Of a DNA stretch of 64,000 nucleotides, positions 56,054 to 64,000 are shown piece by piece (position 1 is the first letter of the stretch; every line of letters starts with the position of its first letter). This DNA is from Bdellovibrionales bacterium GWA1_52_35. GTDB taxonomy: Bacteria > Bdellovibrionota > UBA1018. The position numbers and the translations under genes are program-made. Location of the stretch: NCBI GenBank assembly GCA_001769805.1, contig MEPO01000028.1:1-64000 (forward strand), in the 5' to 3' direction. The notes under the pieces were generated by a model. It made no database searches. It worked only from the letters and a program-made list of their open reading frames with translations, and had not been told where the DNA came from.

Positions 56054-57652
56054 ATGAACAGCAGGACCATGCTATTAACGCTTTTGACCGCTGTCTTCGC
56101 GACTGGTTGTACCGGCCAGATCCCGAATTCATTTCGTCTGAGGCAGCAGGAAGAGGCGTTCAGCTCCCAGCTCCAGATTAATACCAAAATCGATCTTCTC
56201 TGGGTCGTTGATAATTCCTCCAGCATGGATGTATCGCAGGAAAAATTGCGGCAAGGCTTCCGAGGCTTTGCGGAAAAATACATGAAGCCGACCTGGGATA
56301 TTCGTATTGCGGTCATTACAACGGATACGTATCTGGCGGATTACAGATTCAATTCGTATTTGGAGACGGTCGTTCCTGGCACGGCTGATTTCAATCCCGA
56401 TACAGGCAGTTATTGGCAATCGTCTTACATGGCTTCAAAAAACCGTGCTGTTTGGAATCCGCTCTACAATCCCGTTACTCAGGCCTTTGACAATCCTTCG
56501 AGCAGCTATATTGGCGTGAAAATTCGCGACATGGTTCCGGTCTGGGATACGAGTTATGCGAAGCTGCAAGCCGGAAATCATGATGGACCGATCCCGGGTC
56601 TTTGTTTTGAGGGGCTTCCATACTTTCTTTTTGGTGTGACTGAATGCGCGATTCGTGATGACCAGGCGCGGTTTGGCGTTGCTTCCTGTTTGACCCCGGG
56701 AGCGGATCAGAGTTCGATCAGCGAATGTGTAAATACGGTCGAGAATAACACGGTCCGTTCGGGTAAGCCCATCCTGAGTACGACCCCCGCGGCTGATTAT
56801 ACTGGAACAAAGGAAGCCTGGACTGAGCAACTCATTGCAGACTTCCTGGTGAATATGACAACCGGGAGCGTGGGACACGGCTCTGAAAGAGGCCTCTCCT
56901 CGGTGCTGCAGCTACTCACGGACAACGAATCCGGAGATACCCGATTTTTCCGTAAAGGCGCATTACGCGGAATTATTTTTGTTTCCGATGAGGATGACCA
57001 GAGCATGGTAATCCCGGAAATTCCTGCTCCGGGTTTTTCTCCTTATACTGATTACACAACAGCCTGTGCCGCCAAAGACATTGAAGGGGCATCGCATACG
57101 GTGGCCTCCTGTCCGCTTACGGACAGCCTGATCCCTGTTGAGAACGTGAAATCGCAAATTGACGAGTTTTTTACGGCTCTTGATGAGACTGCGGTGGAAG
57201 AAGCAGCGAAAAGCTACTTCGTGGCTTCGATCGTTCCAAAGACAATGGAAGTGATCAATGCTCTGCAGGCCAGTCGTGATCTGGATGATATTGCTGTCGG
57301 CGCGCCTCTCAAGAAAGCCGTGGACCGCGGCGATCGCTATATCCAATTGGGAACTCTCGTTGGCAATGGCTCGGTTGCACTTGATATTGCAGGCGACTAC
57401 TCGCAGGTTCTGGATGTCATCGGTAGGGCGATCATCGAGAACAAGAGTACATTCACCCTGGAGCGCGCACCCACAGGTACGGAAGACATGATTGTAAAAG
57501 TTCTGCATGAAGACGGGACTACCACCATTATCCCTAGCGACAAGTACGTCGTGAGTGGAAAACAATTGATCATTACAGACCAGGATCTAGTTCTGGGTTT
57601 CAGCTCAACCGATCAGGTTCTGATCAATTATCAGCCGAAAACCCTTTATTGA
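56054..57652 (+). CDS. Lipoprotein with von Willebrand factor A-like domain
   Basis: The 532-residue protein has a lipoprotein signal (MLLTLLTAVFATGCTGQ, lipobox ATGC). A VWA-like domain begins at IDLLWVVDNSSSMDVSQEKL, where DNSSSM is the metal-ion-dependent adhesion site; IIFVSDEDDQSM follows. The domain has a long insertion, and a C-terminal beta-rich region reads DKYVVSGKQLIITDQDLVLG. It sits at the outer membrane or inner membrane facing the periplasm. Its position directly before the TolQ/TolR-like genes suggests that it is a stator, load or substrate component of that machine. Confidence 0.8.
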   Translation: MNSRTMLLTLLTAVFATGCTGQIPNSFRLRQQEEAFSSQLQINTKIDLLWVVDNSSSMDVSQEKLRQGFRGFAEKYMKPTWDIRIAVITTDTYLADYRFNSYLETVVPGTADFNPDTGSYWQSSYMASKNRAVWNPLYNPVTQAFDNPSSSYIGVKIRDMVPVWDTSYAKLQAGNHDGPIPGLCFEGLPYFLFGVTECAIRDDQARFGVASCLTPGADQSSISECVNTVENNTVRSGKPILSTTPAADYTGTKEAWTEQLIADFLVNMTTGSVGHGSERGLSSVLQLLTDNESGDTRFFRKGALRGIIFVSDEDDQSMVIPEIPAPGFSPYTDYTTACAAKDIEGASHTVASCPLTDSLIPVENVKSQIDEFFTALDETAVEEAAKSYFVASIVPKTMEVINALQASRDLDDIAVGAPLKKAVDRGDRYIQLGTLVGNGSVALDIAGDYSQVLDVIGRAIIENKSTFTLERAPTGTEDMIVKVLHEDGTTTIIPSDKYVVSGKQLIITDQDLVLGFSSTDQVLINYQPKTLY

Positions 57653-57673
57653 TTTGAATAGAAGGAGAAAGAC

Positions 57674-58387
57674 ATGAGCGGATTTTTTGAGTTTCTAAAG
57701 ACAAGTTTCTTCCACGTTGCTCCTATTTTGTTTGTAGGAGCGATCGGTATTGCGATCATTATCGAGCGTTCGCGGGCTCTTTTTTCGGTTTATCCGATCA
57801 AAGACCAGCGCGGATTCTTTGATAAAATGACAGAGCTCGTCCTGGCGGGCAAAATGGGCGAGGCCCTGAGTCTCTGTGACCGGATGCCGGCCAAACCGGT
57901 TGCTCAGGTCATGAAGCAGGGCTTGCTCCGCGCACATCAGCCGGAATCCCTGATTGAGCACGGGCTGCAGCTCGCCGTGGGCGACGTGACCCAGCAGGTC
58001 CAGAAACGTACGGCGTTTCTGGCGACGATCGCCAATGTGGCCACGTTGTTGGGTCTTTTTGGTACCATCGCAGGTCTGATTGCTTCGTTCGAGGCCGTCG
58101 GTGCCGCAGACCCCCAGCAGAAGTCCGCCATGTTGGCCGCCGGTATTTCGCAAGCCATGAATGCCACCATGCTCGGGTTGGGTGTGGCCATTCCGGCCAT
58201 GATCGCTTTCAGCTTTTTAATGAATCGCTCGAACCGCATGATTGCCGAGATTGATCATGCAGCCGTGCATGCCGTTGATATTCTGAAACAGCGCTATTAC
58301 GCCGTTGAAACCGAAGTTCTTGCTGCCGAAAGCTCCGGAGCCAGCGTGACCCGGATCCATCCTGAAAAAGCCGGGAGAGCCGCATGA
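57674..58387 (+). CDS. TolQ/ExbB/MotA-like proton-channel protein
   Basis: The 237-residue protein fits the MotA/TolQ/ExbB family: an N-terminal membrane helix (HVAPILFVGAIGIAIIIERS), a cytoplasmic helical region, then two helices with NVATLLGLFGTIAGLIASFEAV and MNATMLGLGVAIPAMIAFSF. These build a pentameric proton channel. GAAGGAG lies before the ATG. It overlaps the next gene by 4 bases. The arrangement with two TolR-like genes is like AglR-AglQ-AglS of gliding motility, rather than a Tol-Pal cluster, since no TolA, TolB or Pal is seen. Confidence 0.93.
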   Translation: MSGFFEFLKTSFFHVAPILFVGAIGIAIIIERSRALFSVYPIKDQRGFFDKMTELVLAGKMGEALSLCDRMPAKPVAQVMKQGLLRAHQPESLIEHGLQLAVGDVTQQVQKRTAFLATIANVATLLGLFGTIAGLIASFEAVGAADPQQKSAMLAAGISQAMNATMLGLGVAIPAMIAFSFLMNRSNRMIAEIDHAAVHAVDILKQRYYAVETEVLAAESSGASVTRIHPEKAGRAA

Positions 58388-58854
58388 GCGGAGCAGTCGA
58401 TTCCGGCCAAGGCGGGAAAGGTAAAGGCGGCAGTCAGGATTTTGATCTGAACCTGGCGCCGATCATTGACTCGTTCACGGTTTTGATCGCCTTCATGCTG
58501 GTCTCGGCTTCCTTTCTTTCGATCGGAATTCTGGATGCCGGTATCTCGGCTGCGGGGGTTGCGCCAACTTCGGATGCGCCCCCATCAGTGAATCTGACGG
58601 TAGAAGTTGCAGCGGATCAGCAGCTCATCCTGAAATTGGCTGGCAAAAGCGATGCCAAAGTGAGTCTTGCTGCCAAAGATGGAAAATATGATCTTCCGGC
58701 ACTTACGGAAAAAGTCGGCGGATATCGCAAGCAGTGGACTGATCTGAACGCGGTGACGCTGGTATCGGCTGATACCGTCCAGTACAAAGATGTCGTTCAG
58801 ATCATGGAAGCTTTGCGTAAAAATGTTCCCGTGGTTCTGTTGGGAGGGTTCTGA
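58384..58854 (+). CDS. TolR/ExbD-like protein, first copy
   Basis: The 156-residue protein has a single membrane helix near the N-terminus (APIIDSFTVLIAFMLVSASF) containing the conserved Asp of ExbD/TolR, then a periplasmic domain (SVNLTVEVAADQQLILKLAG, VSADTVQYKDVVQIMEALRK). It starts within the end of the TolQ-like gene (ATGA overlap). The helix length and Asp suggest a working proton-path partner. The domain differs from the second copy. Confidence 0.88.
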   Translation: MSGAVDSGQGGKGKGGSQDFDLNLAPIIDSFTVLIAFMLVSASFLSIGILDAGISAAGVAPTSDAPPSVNLTVEVAADQQLILKLAGKSDAKVSLAAKDGKYDLPALTEKVGGYRKQWTDLNAVTLVSADTVQYKDVVQIMEALRKNVPVVLLGGF

Positions 58855-58857
58855 GTC

Positions 58858-59361
58858 GTGAAGAAATCTTTTTTAAAAAAACGGGCGCCCCAAAGTGAAG
58901 ATATGGCCCTGCAGATCACTTCCATGGCCGACATTTTCATCATTGTCCTGGTATTTCTTTTGAAGGGGTACTCGACAGGCGCGATCACGGTTGCGCCCTC
59001 CGCAGGCTTGTCGCTTCCCCAGGCTGAAACCCAGGATGCCTCCGTAGAGGCACTGAAGGTGGAGATTACAGAGGGAGCAGTTCAGGTCGAAGGGCAGCAG
59101 GTTGCCAAACTCGAGCAGTTCCGGTTTGACAAGGGGGATCTGCAGGCTACCGGAATTTCAACCGCCCTCGGTCAGGCGATTTCGCGGCAACGCGAGAAGC
59201 AGCTCTTGATTGCCAAGGCCAATTCCGACGTCAAGGTTGATGCCAAGATCATGATTCTTGCGGATCAGCGGGCTCCGTATTCCACGGTTAAAACCGTATT
59301 GGCTTCCGCGGCCGTGCACGGGTACACCGATTTTAAATTGGCAGTGGTGAAGGGGGACTGA
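58858..59361 (+). CDS. TolR/ExbD-like protein, second copy
   Basis: The 167-residue protein starts at GTG 58858, 3 bases after the first copy. The membrane helix is TSMADIFIIVLVFLLKGYST with the conserved Asp. The periplasmic part has an ExbD-like fold (QLLIAKANSDVKVDAKIMIL, VKTVLASAAVHGYTDFKLAV). Two different TolR-like genes after one TolQ-like gene is the pattern of AglQ/AglS. It is followed 5 bases later by the large TPR-like gene. Confidence 0.9.
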   Translation: MKKSFLKKRAPQSEDMALQITSMADIFIIVLVFLLKGYSTGAITVAPSAGLSLPQAETQDASVEALKVEITEGAVQVEGQQVAKLEQFRFDKGDLQATGISTALGQAISRQREKQLLIAKANSDVKVDAKIMILADQRAPYSTVKTVLASAAVHGYTDFKLAVVKGD

Positions 59362-59366
59362 TTCTG

Positions 59367-62300
59367 ATGTCCCGCCGATTCTGTGCTTTAGTTGTTCTTT
59401 TTGCATTCTTCTTTGGGGCGGCTCCCGAGGCGCTGGCCAAATCACTCTCAACTCCCGAGGGAATGCAGGTGCGCAACAGTGCAGAGCGCAACGAAGAGTA
59501 TGAACGCGACGTCGACCAGGTGGCCTCGGCTTCCCAAGAACAGGCAATTGCCAAACTTTCAAATCTGCTCAGGAAGTACCGGGACACCCCGCAAGAGGCA
59601 GGTCTTCTGGCAAGATTGGCGGATTTTCAGCAGCAGTATTCGGCGATTCTTTTCCGGATCGGCCATGGCTATTCCAAGAGAACCGGGGGCTCAGACCTGA
59701 CCCGGTACAATAAATCGTTGCAGCAGAGTATTTCCACGCTGAACACGCTTGTAAGAAAATATCCCTCTTACGAAGGGGTTCCTCATGCCTATTTCATGCG
59801 TGCCAAAAATCTGGACGAAATCGGCAAAAAAGCGGCTTCGGTCGCGGATTATCAATACCTCGTAAACAATTTTCCGGAAGCCGAGGATACACCGGCCGCT
59901 TACATGGCGCTGGCGGAGGTTTCCATTATTGCCAATGATCACCCCAAAGCCATTCACTACCTGGGCGAGGTAGAGAAACTTCCGGATGACCCGCATTTTC
60001 CTTTCGCGCTTTATAAGCTCGCCTGGTCTCAATACAACCTGAAAAACGTCGGCCGTGCACTGGCTTATCTCGAAAAGCATATCGCGTATTACCGGGAGCT
60101 GAAGTTGGAAGCGACGACTAAGGGTTTTGTGGTTGAGCAAGACGCCGTCAATTCAGATCGCGCGCTCCAGGAAAACTCCCTTTTGGATATCGTTCTCTTC
60201 TATTTCGAAGGTTACGAGCAGAAGGACCCGCAGTATCAATTGTCCGATACCTTGAGTTACTTCAGAAAACTGGAGCCCGGCCCGGTATTTGGAAGAATGC
60301 TGGTCAAAATGGCCAAACTTCTCCGTTCGCATGGTCACGAGGCGGATCTGGTTTCCTGGAAAGACCAGGTTTTGCTTGCTGAAAGCAGTTTACCTGAATC
60401 GCTCGAAGTGGCTCTCACCACCTACGAATACCAGCTGAACAAGCGCAGATATCCACAGGTCGTCGAATCGGCACGCGACTTCATCAAAGTCTATTCCAAA
60501 CACGGCGGTAAAGAAGGCTTCATGCCGTTGTTCACTCAGGCGCAAAAGCTCTTGCTGGATACCGCCGAAGGGCTGCAGGCGATCATCATCAAGAACAAGG
60601 GCAATGAAGAAGCAAAACCGCTGAGCGCCACCTTGGCCGCAATTTATGAGTCGTTTACCCGAATTGTGGACGACAGCGATCTCAGGGTGCCCAGAGTTCA
60701 CTACAATCTTGCCGAAACCCTGTTTGCCATTCAGGATTACGAAGGTGCAACGGAGCATTATCGCTGGGTCGCTCTGCGCGGCGAAGGTGATGCTGACGCG
60801 AGTTTGAAGGCGATTGCCTCCCGTTACGAAGTTCTGCGGCTGAAGCAGCTTGCAGACCGGGAGATCAAAGCCAGGAAACTGCCGGCTGACACGACGGGTG
60901 ATGAAAGCCAGTCCATCCAGAATGCTGATCTCGACAAGCGACTTCTGCAATGGATCGCCTGGATCGATACGCATTATGACAAATATCACAGCCGGAAACC
61001 GGCTGATTCGGAGAAAATAGAATCATTCCTTTTTGAGGCGGATCGCGCCCTGTATGTCAACGGTCAGACGGCGGCGGCAACCCAGCGCTTGAGGAAGTTT
61101 GCGGAGAAAAATCCAAAATCCAAATTCGCGATTCCCGCTGCAACTCTTGTTGTCGATACCTATATCATCACTGCCAACTGGGAGAAGACCCATGAACTCG
61201 TCCTGGAGTTCCTGGAGGAGAAAGCCTGGAAGGGGGGAAGTTTCGAAACCCGGCTCGCCGGGTTGGCCGCCGATTCCTATTTTAAAGTCATGGAAGAAAA
61301 GTTCGGACGAAAGGAGTACGCGCAGGTCCTGAAAGACTCGGGAAAGTTCCTTAAAAAGTATGAAAAAAGTGAGCGCCTTCCGGATGGGCTCCGGCTCGCG
61401 GGACAATCCGCCCTGGCGATCGGTGACAAGCTGCTGGCAAAACACTATTTTTCACGTCTGATTCAAGAGCGGCCGAAAGCCGACGGATTTGGGGATGCTC
61501 TTCTGGCCCGTGGATCACTCGCTGAGGAAAACCATGAATTCAAGGCAGCCGCGGCCGATTACAGCGGTTTCCTTGGTTTAAGCGCAGAGAGCTACCGGAA
61601 AGCCCAGACCGACACCCTTCGAAAGAAAGTATTGATGTTAACCTGGCTCGCCGGAAATACGGGCGAGCTGCGGGCTCTTTTAGGAAATAAAGCGGTTTGC
61701 ACTGATAATTTGACAGAAGACTGCGAAAAATTTGAAGCATTAGTCGGTCTTGCGACTCCGGAAAGGTCCGGGAGTCAGGAGGACGCAGAAAAGGCTCTCA
61801 AGCGGGCCAAGGCAGCGTCTGGCGAAAACCGGGTCTTCTGGGCACTGGTGGGCCTGGAGGGTGCAAAGCATCTTGAATATCGTGATCGAGTGTATTTAAT
61901 CCGCCAGGTTGCTTCCAATTGGGATGATCTGGAGTCCATTTCCAAGTACGCCGTCCTGCCCCAGGTTTCCCGGTCAGTAGCGCGAGCCTTTGCATTCAAC
62001 AGGCAGGAAATGAGTGAAATCGCCCCGCTTCGCGCCAATGAGCGGTACATCAAGCGACGTGTTGAGGTGATCCGGGAGATGGAAAACGCCGCCACCAAGG
62101 CGATGAACCTCCCATGGGTAAGAATTCGAGCCGAGTTGCTCAATGAAGTAGCCCAGCTTTATCTTGATTTCTCAAAAGATCTGGCCAAACTTCCACCTCC
62201 CAAGAATATGCCGGCTGAGGATATTGCGCTTTATGAAGATACTGTCAGGAAACTCGTCCTACCTTTCGAAGAAAAGGGCCAAGACCTCCGACGGAAAGCT

Positions 62301-62906
62301 TTTGAGCTGGCCTCCAAATTTGCAGTCGAGGACGATTTGTTGAAAAAAATCGTCGACCCTTTCTTCGCTGAGAACCCATCTCAGGCAAAAAGTCTGAAGT
62401 CGAGTGTCGTCCTCCCTCCTCCCGCAGAGCTCGGTCTGGGTTACCTTTCTGTTTTGGATCCCACTGGGAACTGGAAAGTTTTTCTGAAGCAAAGCCCGAA
62501 AGAAATCATTTTTGAGATCACACAACCGGAAATGCGCCTGAAACAACTTTGGGTCACTGCATTATCTGCCAGTAACTGGCCCCAGATCGCGTTTGTGATG
62601 TCTGAAGCGAAAGACAAGAAGGCAGTGTCCGACGGAACTCTTTCAGTGATGCGCGCCATCGCGTTATCTCGCGCAGGTGCAAGAGCGGAAGGTTTATTGG
62701 AACTTGATGCAGCGAGAAAAGACCTGTCACCTGAGTCAGGCAATAACGTTGCATTGACCTTGATTGGATACTCCGCGCGCGCCTATTCGAAAGAACGGAT
62801 TTCTGAATGGCTGAATGCGCTGAAATTAGAGCAGTTGAACCAATATCAGAAGAACGCGATGATTGCTGCGTCTGCTTTCATTGGTGTTGAAATAAAAAAA
62901 CATTAG
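59367..62906 (+). CDS. Large exported TPR-like repeat protein
   Basis: The 1179-residue protein has a signal peptide (RRFCALVVLFAFFFGAAPEALA). The mature part is almost wholly helical, with TPR-like pairs: YMALAEVSIIANDHPKAIHY, FALYKLAWSQYNLKNVGRAL, VHYNLAETLFAIQDYEGATE and LPDGLRLAGQSALAIGDKLL. About ten or more repeats can be guessed. It is a likely periplasmic scaffold for the motor encoded just upstream, as Glt-type TPR proteins are in gliding bacteria (inference). The gene ends the cluster. Confidence 0.8.
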   Translation: MSRRFCALVVLFAFFFGAAPEALAKSLSTPEGMQVRNSAERNEEYERDVDQVASASQEQAIAKLSNLLRKYRDTPQEAGLLARLADFQQQYSAILFRIGHGYSKRTGGSDLTRYNKSLQQSISTLNTLVRKYPSYEGVPHAYFMRAKNLDEIGKKAASVADYQYLVNNFPEAEDTPAAYMALAEVSIIANDHPKAIHYLGEVEKLPDDPHFPFALYKLAWSQYNLKNVGRALAYLEKHIAYYRELKLEATTKGFVVEQDAVNSDRALQENSLLDIVLFYFEGYEQKDPQYQLSDTLSYFRKLEPGPVFGRMLVKMAKLLRSHGHEADLVSWKDQVLLAESSLPESLEVALTTYEYQLNKRRYPQVVESARDFIKVYSKHGGKEGFMPLFTQAQKLLLDTAEGLQAIIIKNKGNEEAKPLSATLAAIYESFTRIVDDSDLRVPRVHYNLAETLFAIQDYEGATEHYRWVALRGEGDADASLKAIASRYEVLRLKQLADREIKARKLPADTTGDESQSIQNADLDKRLLQWIAWIDTHYDKYHSRKPADSEKIESFLFEADRALYVNGQTAAATQRLRKFAEKNPKSKFAIPAATLVVDTYIITANWEKTHELVLEFLEEKAWKGGSFETRLAGLAADSYFKVMEEKFGRKEYAQVLKDSGKFLKKYEKSERLPDGLRLAGQSALAIGDKLLAKHYFSRLIQERPKADGFGDALLARGSLAEENHEFKAAAADYSGFLGLSAESYRKAQTDTLRKKVLMLTWLAGNTGELRALLGNKAVCTDNLTEDCEKFEALVGLATPERSGSQEDAEKALKRAKAASGENRVFWALVGLEGAKHLEYRDRVYLIRQVASNWDDLESISKYAVLPQVSRSVARAFAFNRQEMSEIAPLRANERYIKRRVEVIREMENAATKAMNLPWVRIRAELLNEVAQLYLDFSKDLAKLPPPKNMPAEDIALYEDTVRKLVLPFEEKGQDLRRKAFELASKFAVEDDLLKKIVDPFFAENPSQAKSLKSSVVLPPPAELGLGYLSVLDPTGNWKVFLKQSPKEIIFEITQPEMRLKQLWVTALSASNWPQIAFVMSEAKDKKAVSDGTLSVMRAIALSRAGARAEGLLELDAARKDLSPESGNNVALTLIGYSARAYSKERISEWLNALKLEQLNQYQKNAMIAASAFIGVEIKKH

Positions 62907-62939
62907 TCGGACATTCACTCAAAACTCATTTTGCACATT

Positions 62940-62968
62940 TCTTGAAGTACATTCCTAGCTTATATAAT
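62940..62968 (+). promoter_or_regulatory. Possible promoter of the glycogen debranching gene
   Basis: A perfect TATAAT (62963-62968) is preceded at 17 bases by TCTTGA, a weak -35. The start of transcription would lie near 62975, about 73 bases before ATG 63048. The rest of the intergenic DNA is AT-rich. Confidence 0.4.
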
Positions 62969-63047
62969 TAAAATTCTGTATTCTCTGAAAACATTATTGA
63001 AAATTCAGAATATCACCCTTAATTATTTAGGAACAAGGAAGCTTAAA

Positions 63048-64000
63048 ATGGACAGCGTTGATCGAAGTAGTGAATGGCTTCAGGCAAACCGCTACGGCTC
63101 GTTTGCCATGGGATCCATCGACCGGATTCCTCGCCGAAAATATCATTCATTGCTTTGCATAAGAGAGCCCGGAGTGGGTGATCCGCTCAATACTATTTTG
63201 GATGTCGGTGAATACATCGAGATTAATCAGAAACTCTTCATGCTTCACAGCTTTGATTTCGGTAATCGCATCGAGCCCAAAGGTTACACGCACCTCAAGG
63301 ATTTTCAGTTTCGTCCGATTCCGCTCTGGGATTATGAACTCGCGGGGACTCGTGTCCAACGCTCAATTCAAATGGATCACGAGCAGGATACGGTACGTAT
63401 TCATTACGTTTTCAAGGGCATCAAAGAACCGGTTCGTATCCGTTTGAGGCCTTTTGTCCTTGCTCGTCCTTTTCACAAGCTGACGCAAGCCAATCCCTTT
63501 CTCAATGGGGGTGTCGTTCAAAAGGATGACACGTTCAGGTTTCAGTTTTACCAGGACATTCCGGGTCTGGTCATGCGCGTTGTGGGTGCAAGCGCCCGCT
63601 ATGCGCCCAAGGGTGAATGGGTGGAGCGGATTCATTATTCCACGGAAAACGAGCGCGGTTACCCTCATACCGAAGACACCTTTGTTCCGGGAGAGTTCGA
63701 GATCGAGATCAACCAGAACACCGAATTTTATTTTGAGATCGGCCGAGAGCTAATAGGCGATCCCAAGCTGGCTTTTGCTAAAATTCCGAATCCAGAACTT
63801 CGATATCCACTTTCAGGAAAACTGGAATGGGCGGCTGAGCAATATCTGCTCACGACCCGCAAGGGCTTTCATTCGATTATTGCAGGGTACCCCTGGTTCG
63901 GTGATTGGGGTCGGGATACTTTTATTTCGTTGGCCGGGCTTTGCATCGAAAATGGCGAGCTCGACGAAGCGGATCATATCCTGAGCAGCTATGGTGATAA
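63048..64000 (+). CDS. Glycogen debranching enzyme (amylo-alpha-1,6-glucosidase), N-terminal part
   Basis: The frame is open to the right edge, giving 317 codons of a longer gene. AAGGA lies 8 bases before ATG 63048. The N-terminal domain matches the bacterial debranching family: SEWLQANRYGSFAMGSIDRI followed by RRKYHSLLCIRE. The start of the catalytic glycoside-hydrolase domain has the hallmark GYPWFGDWGRDTFISLAGL. The enzyme removes alpha-1,6 branches from glycogen. The catalytic part beyond this motif is outside the window. Confidence 0.93.
   Translation, partial: MDSVDRSSEWLQANRYGSFAMGSIDRIPRRKYHSLLCIREPGVGDPLNTILDVGEYIEINQKLFMLHSFDFGNRIEPKGYTHLKDFQFRPIPLWDYELAGTRVQRSIQMDHEQDTVRIHYVFKGIKEPVRIRLRPFVLARPFHKLTQANPFLNGGVVQKDDTFRFQFYQDIPGLVMRVVGASARYAPKGEWVERIHYSTENERGYPHTEDTFVPGEFEIEINQNTEFYFEIGRELIGDPKLAFAKIPNPELRYPLSGKLEWAAEQYLLTTRKGFHSIIAGYPWFGDWGRDTFISLAGLCIENGELDEADHILSSYGD

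Noticed and set aside
57674-59361. Tol-Pal (TolQ-TolR) assignment
   Set aside because: Two TolR-like genes and a large TPR gene follow, and no TolA, TolB or Pal is present. An Agl-like arrangement fits better.
1-64000. CRISPR array, tRNA, rRNA or insertion sequence
   Set aside because: No regularly spaced repeats, no tRNA-like arms other than in tmRNA, no rRNA motifs and no transposase frames were found by eye.

Overview
This window looks like chromosomal DNA of a free-living or predatory Gram-negative bacterium, most likely a member of the Bdellovibrionota/Oligoflexia or another former delta-proteobacterial lineage. That placement is inferred from many lipoproteins and signal peptides, a TolQ/TolR/TolR/TPR cluster of the Agl/Glt type, a prkA-yeaH-spoVR operon, a CheB-CheR-kinase fusion and a tmRNA whose tag reads GNDYALAA. 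No rRNA, tRNA, CRISPR array or insertion sequence was seen. The one RNA gene is tmRNA (17241-17598, minus strand).

Layout. 1-1371 holds the end of a phage-tail-like protein and a secreted beta-rich protein. 1390-8697 holds a Y-family DNA polymerase, a DEAD-box helicase, a cupin, a TM2 protein, an EamA-like permease and several exported proteins of unknown function. 8834-12901 is a very large hybrid sensor kinase. 12963-15372 holds two exported unknowns. 15484-17598 is accessory: a broken VOC/PhnB gene, a DUF2283-like gene, a degenerate M23 peptidase-like gene translationally coupled to hicBA, and then ssrA. 17712-22115 holds a small exported protein, a subtilisin-like lipoprotein and an exported squalene-hopene-cyclase-like protein. 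22216-27812 (minus) is an envelope block: PP2C phosphatase, M23 peptidase, secA and an unknown.

28058-32761 is prkA-yeaH-spoVR, a stress/stationary-phase module. 32758-37004 (minus) has formate-tetrahydrofolate ligase, a DsbA-like lipoprotein, a zinc-ribbon membrane protein and arabinose-5-phosphate isomerase. 37065-45945 has a BamC-like lipoprotein, a long coiled-coil protein, pyruvate kinase, mutS (whose end overlaps mutY on the other strand) and an amidase. 46152-49599 has a small lipoprotein, a pilin-like single-TM protein and a PafA-like phosphatase. 49689-55032 is the complete 2-oxoglutarate dehydrogenase operon (E1, E2, E3). 55154-62906 is a probable envelope machine: two lipoproteins (one with a VWA domain), a TolQ/ExbB-like protein, two TolR/ExbD-like proteins and a 1179-residue TPR-like protein. 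63048 to the edge is the start of a glycogen debranching enzyme.

The most notable items are the ssrA-adjacent hicB-hicA-pseudo-M23 operon, the signal-peptide-bearing DXDD cyclase, the Agl-like motor cluster with VWA lipoprotein, the antisense overlap of mutS and mutY, and several unexplained inverted repeats and shared upstream motifs. Promoter and operator calls are read by eye and are weaker than the gene calls.
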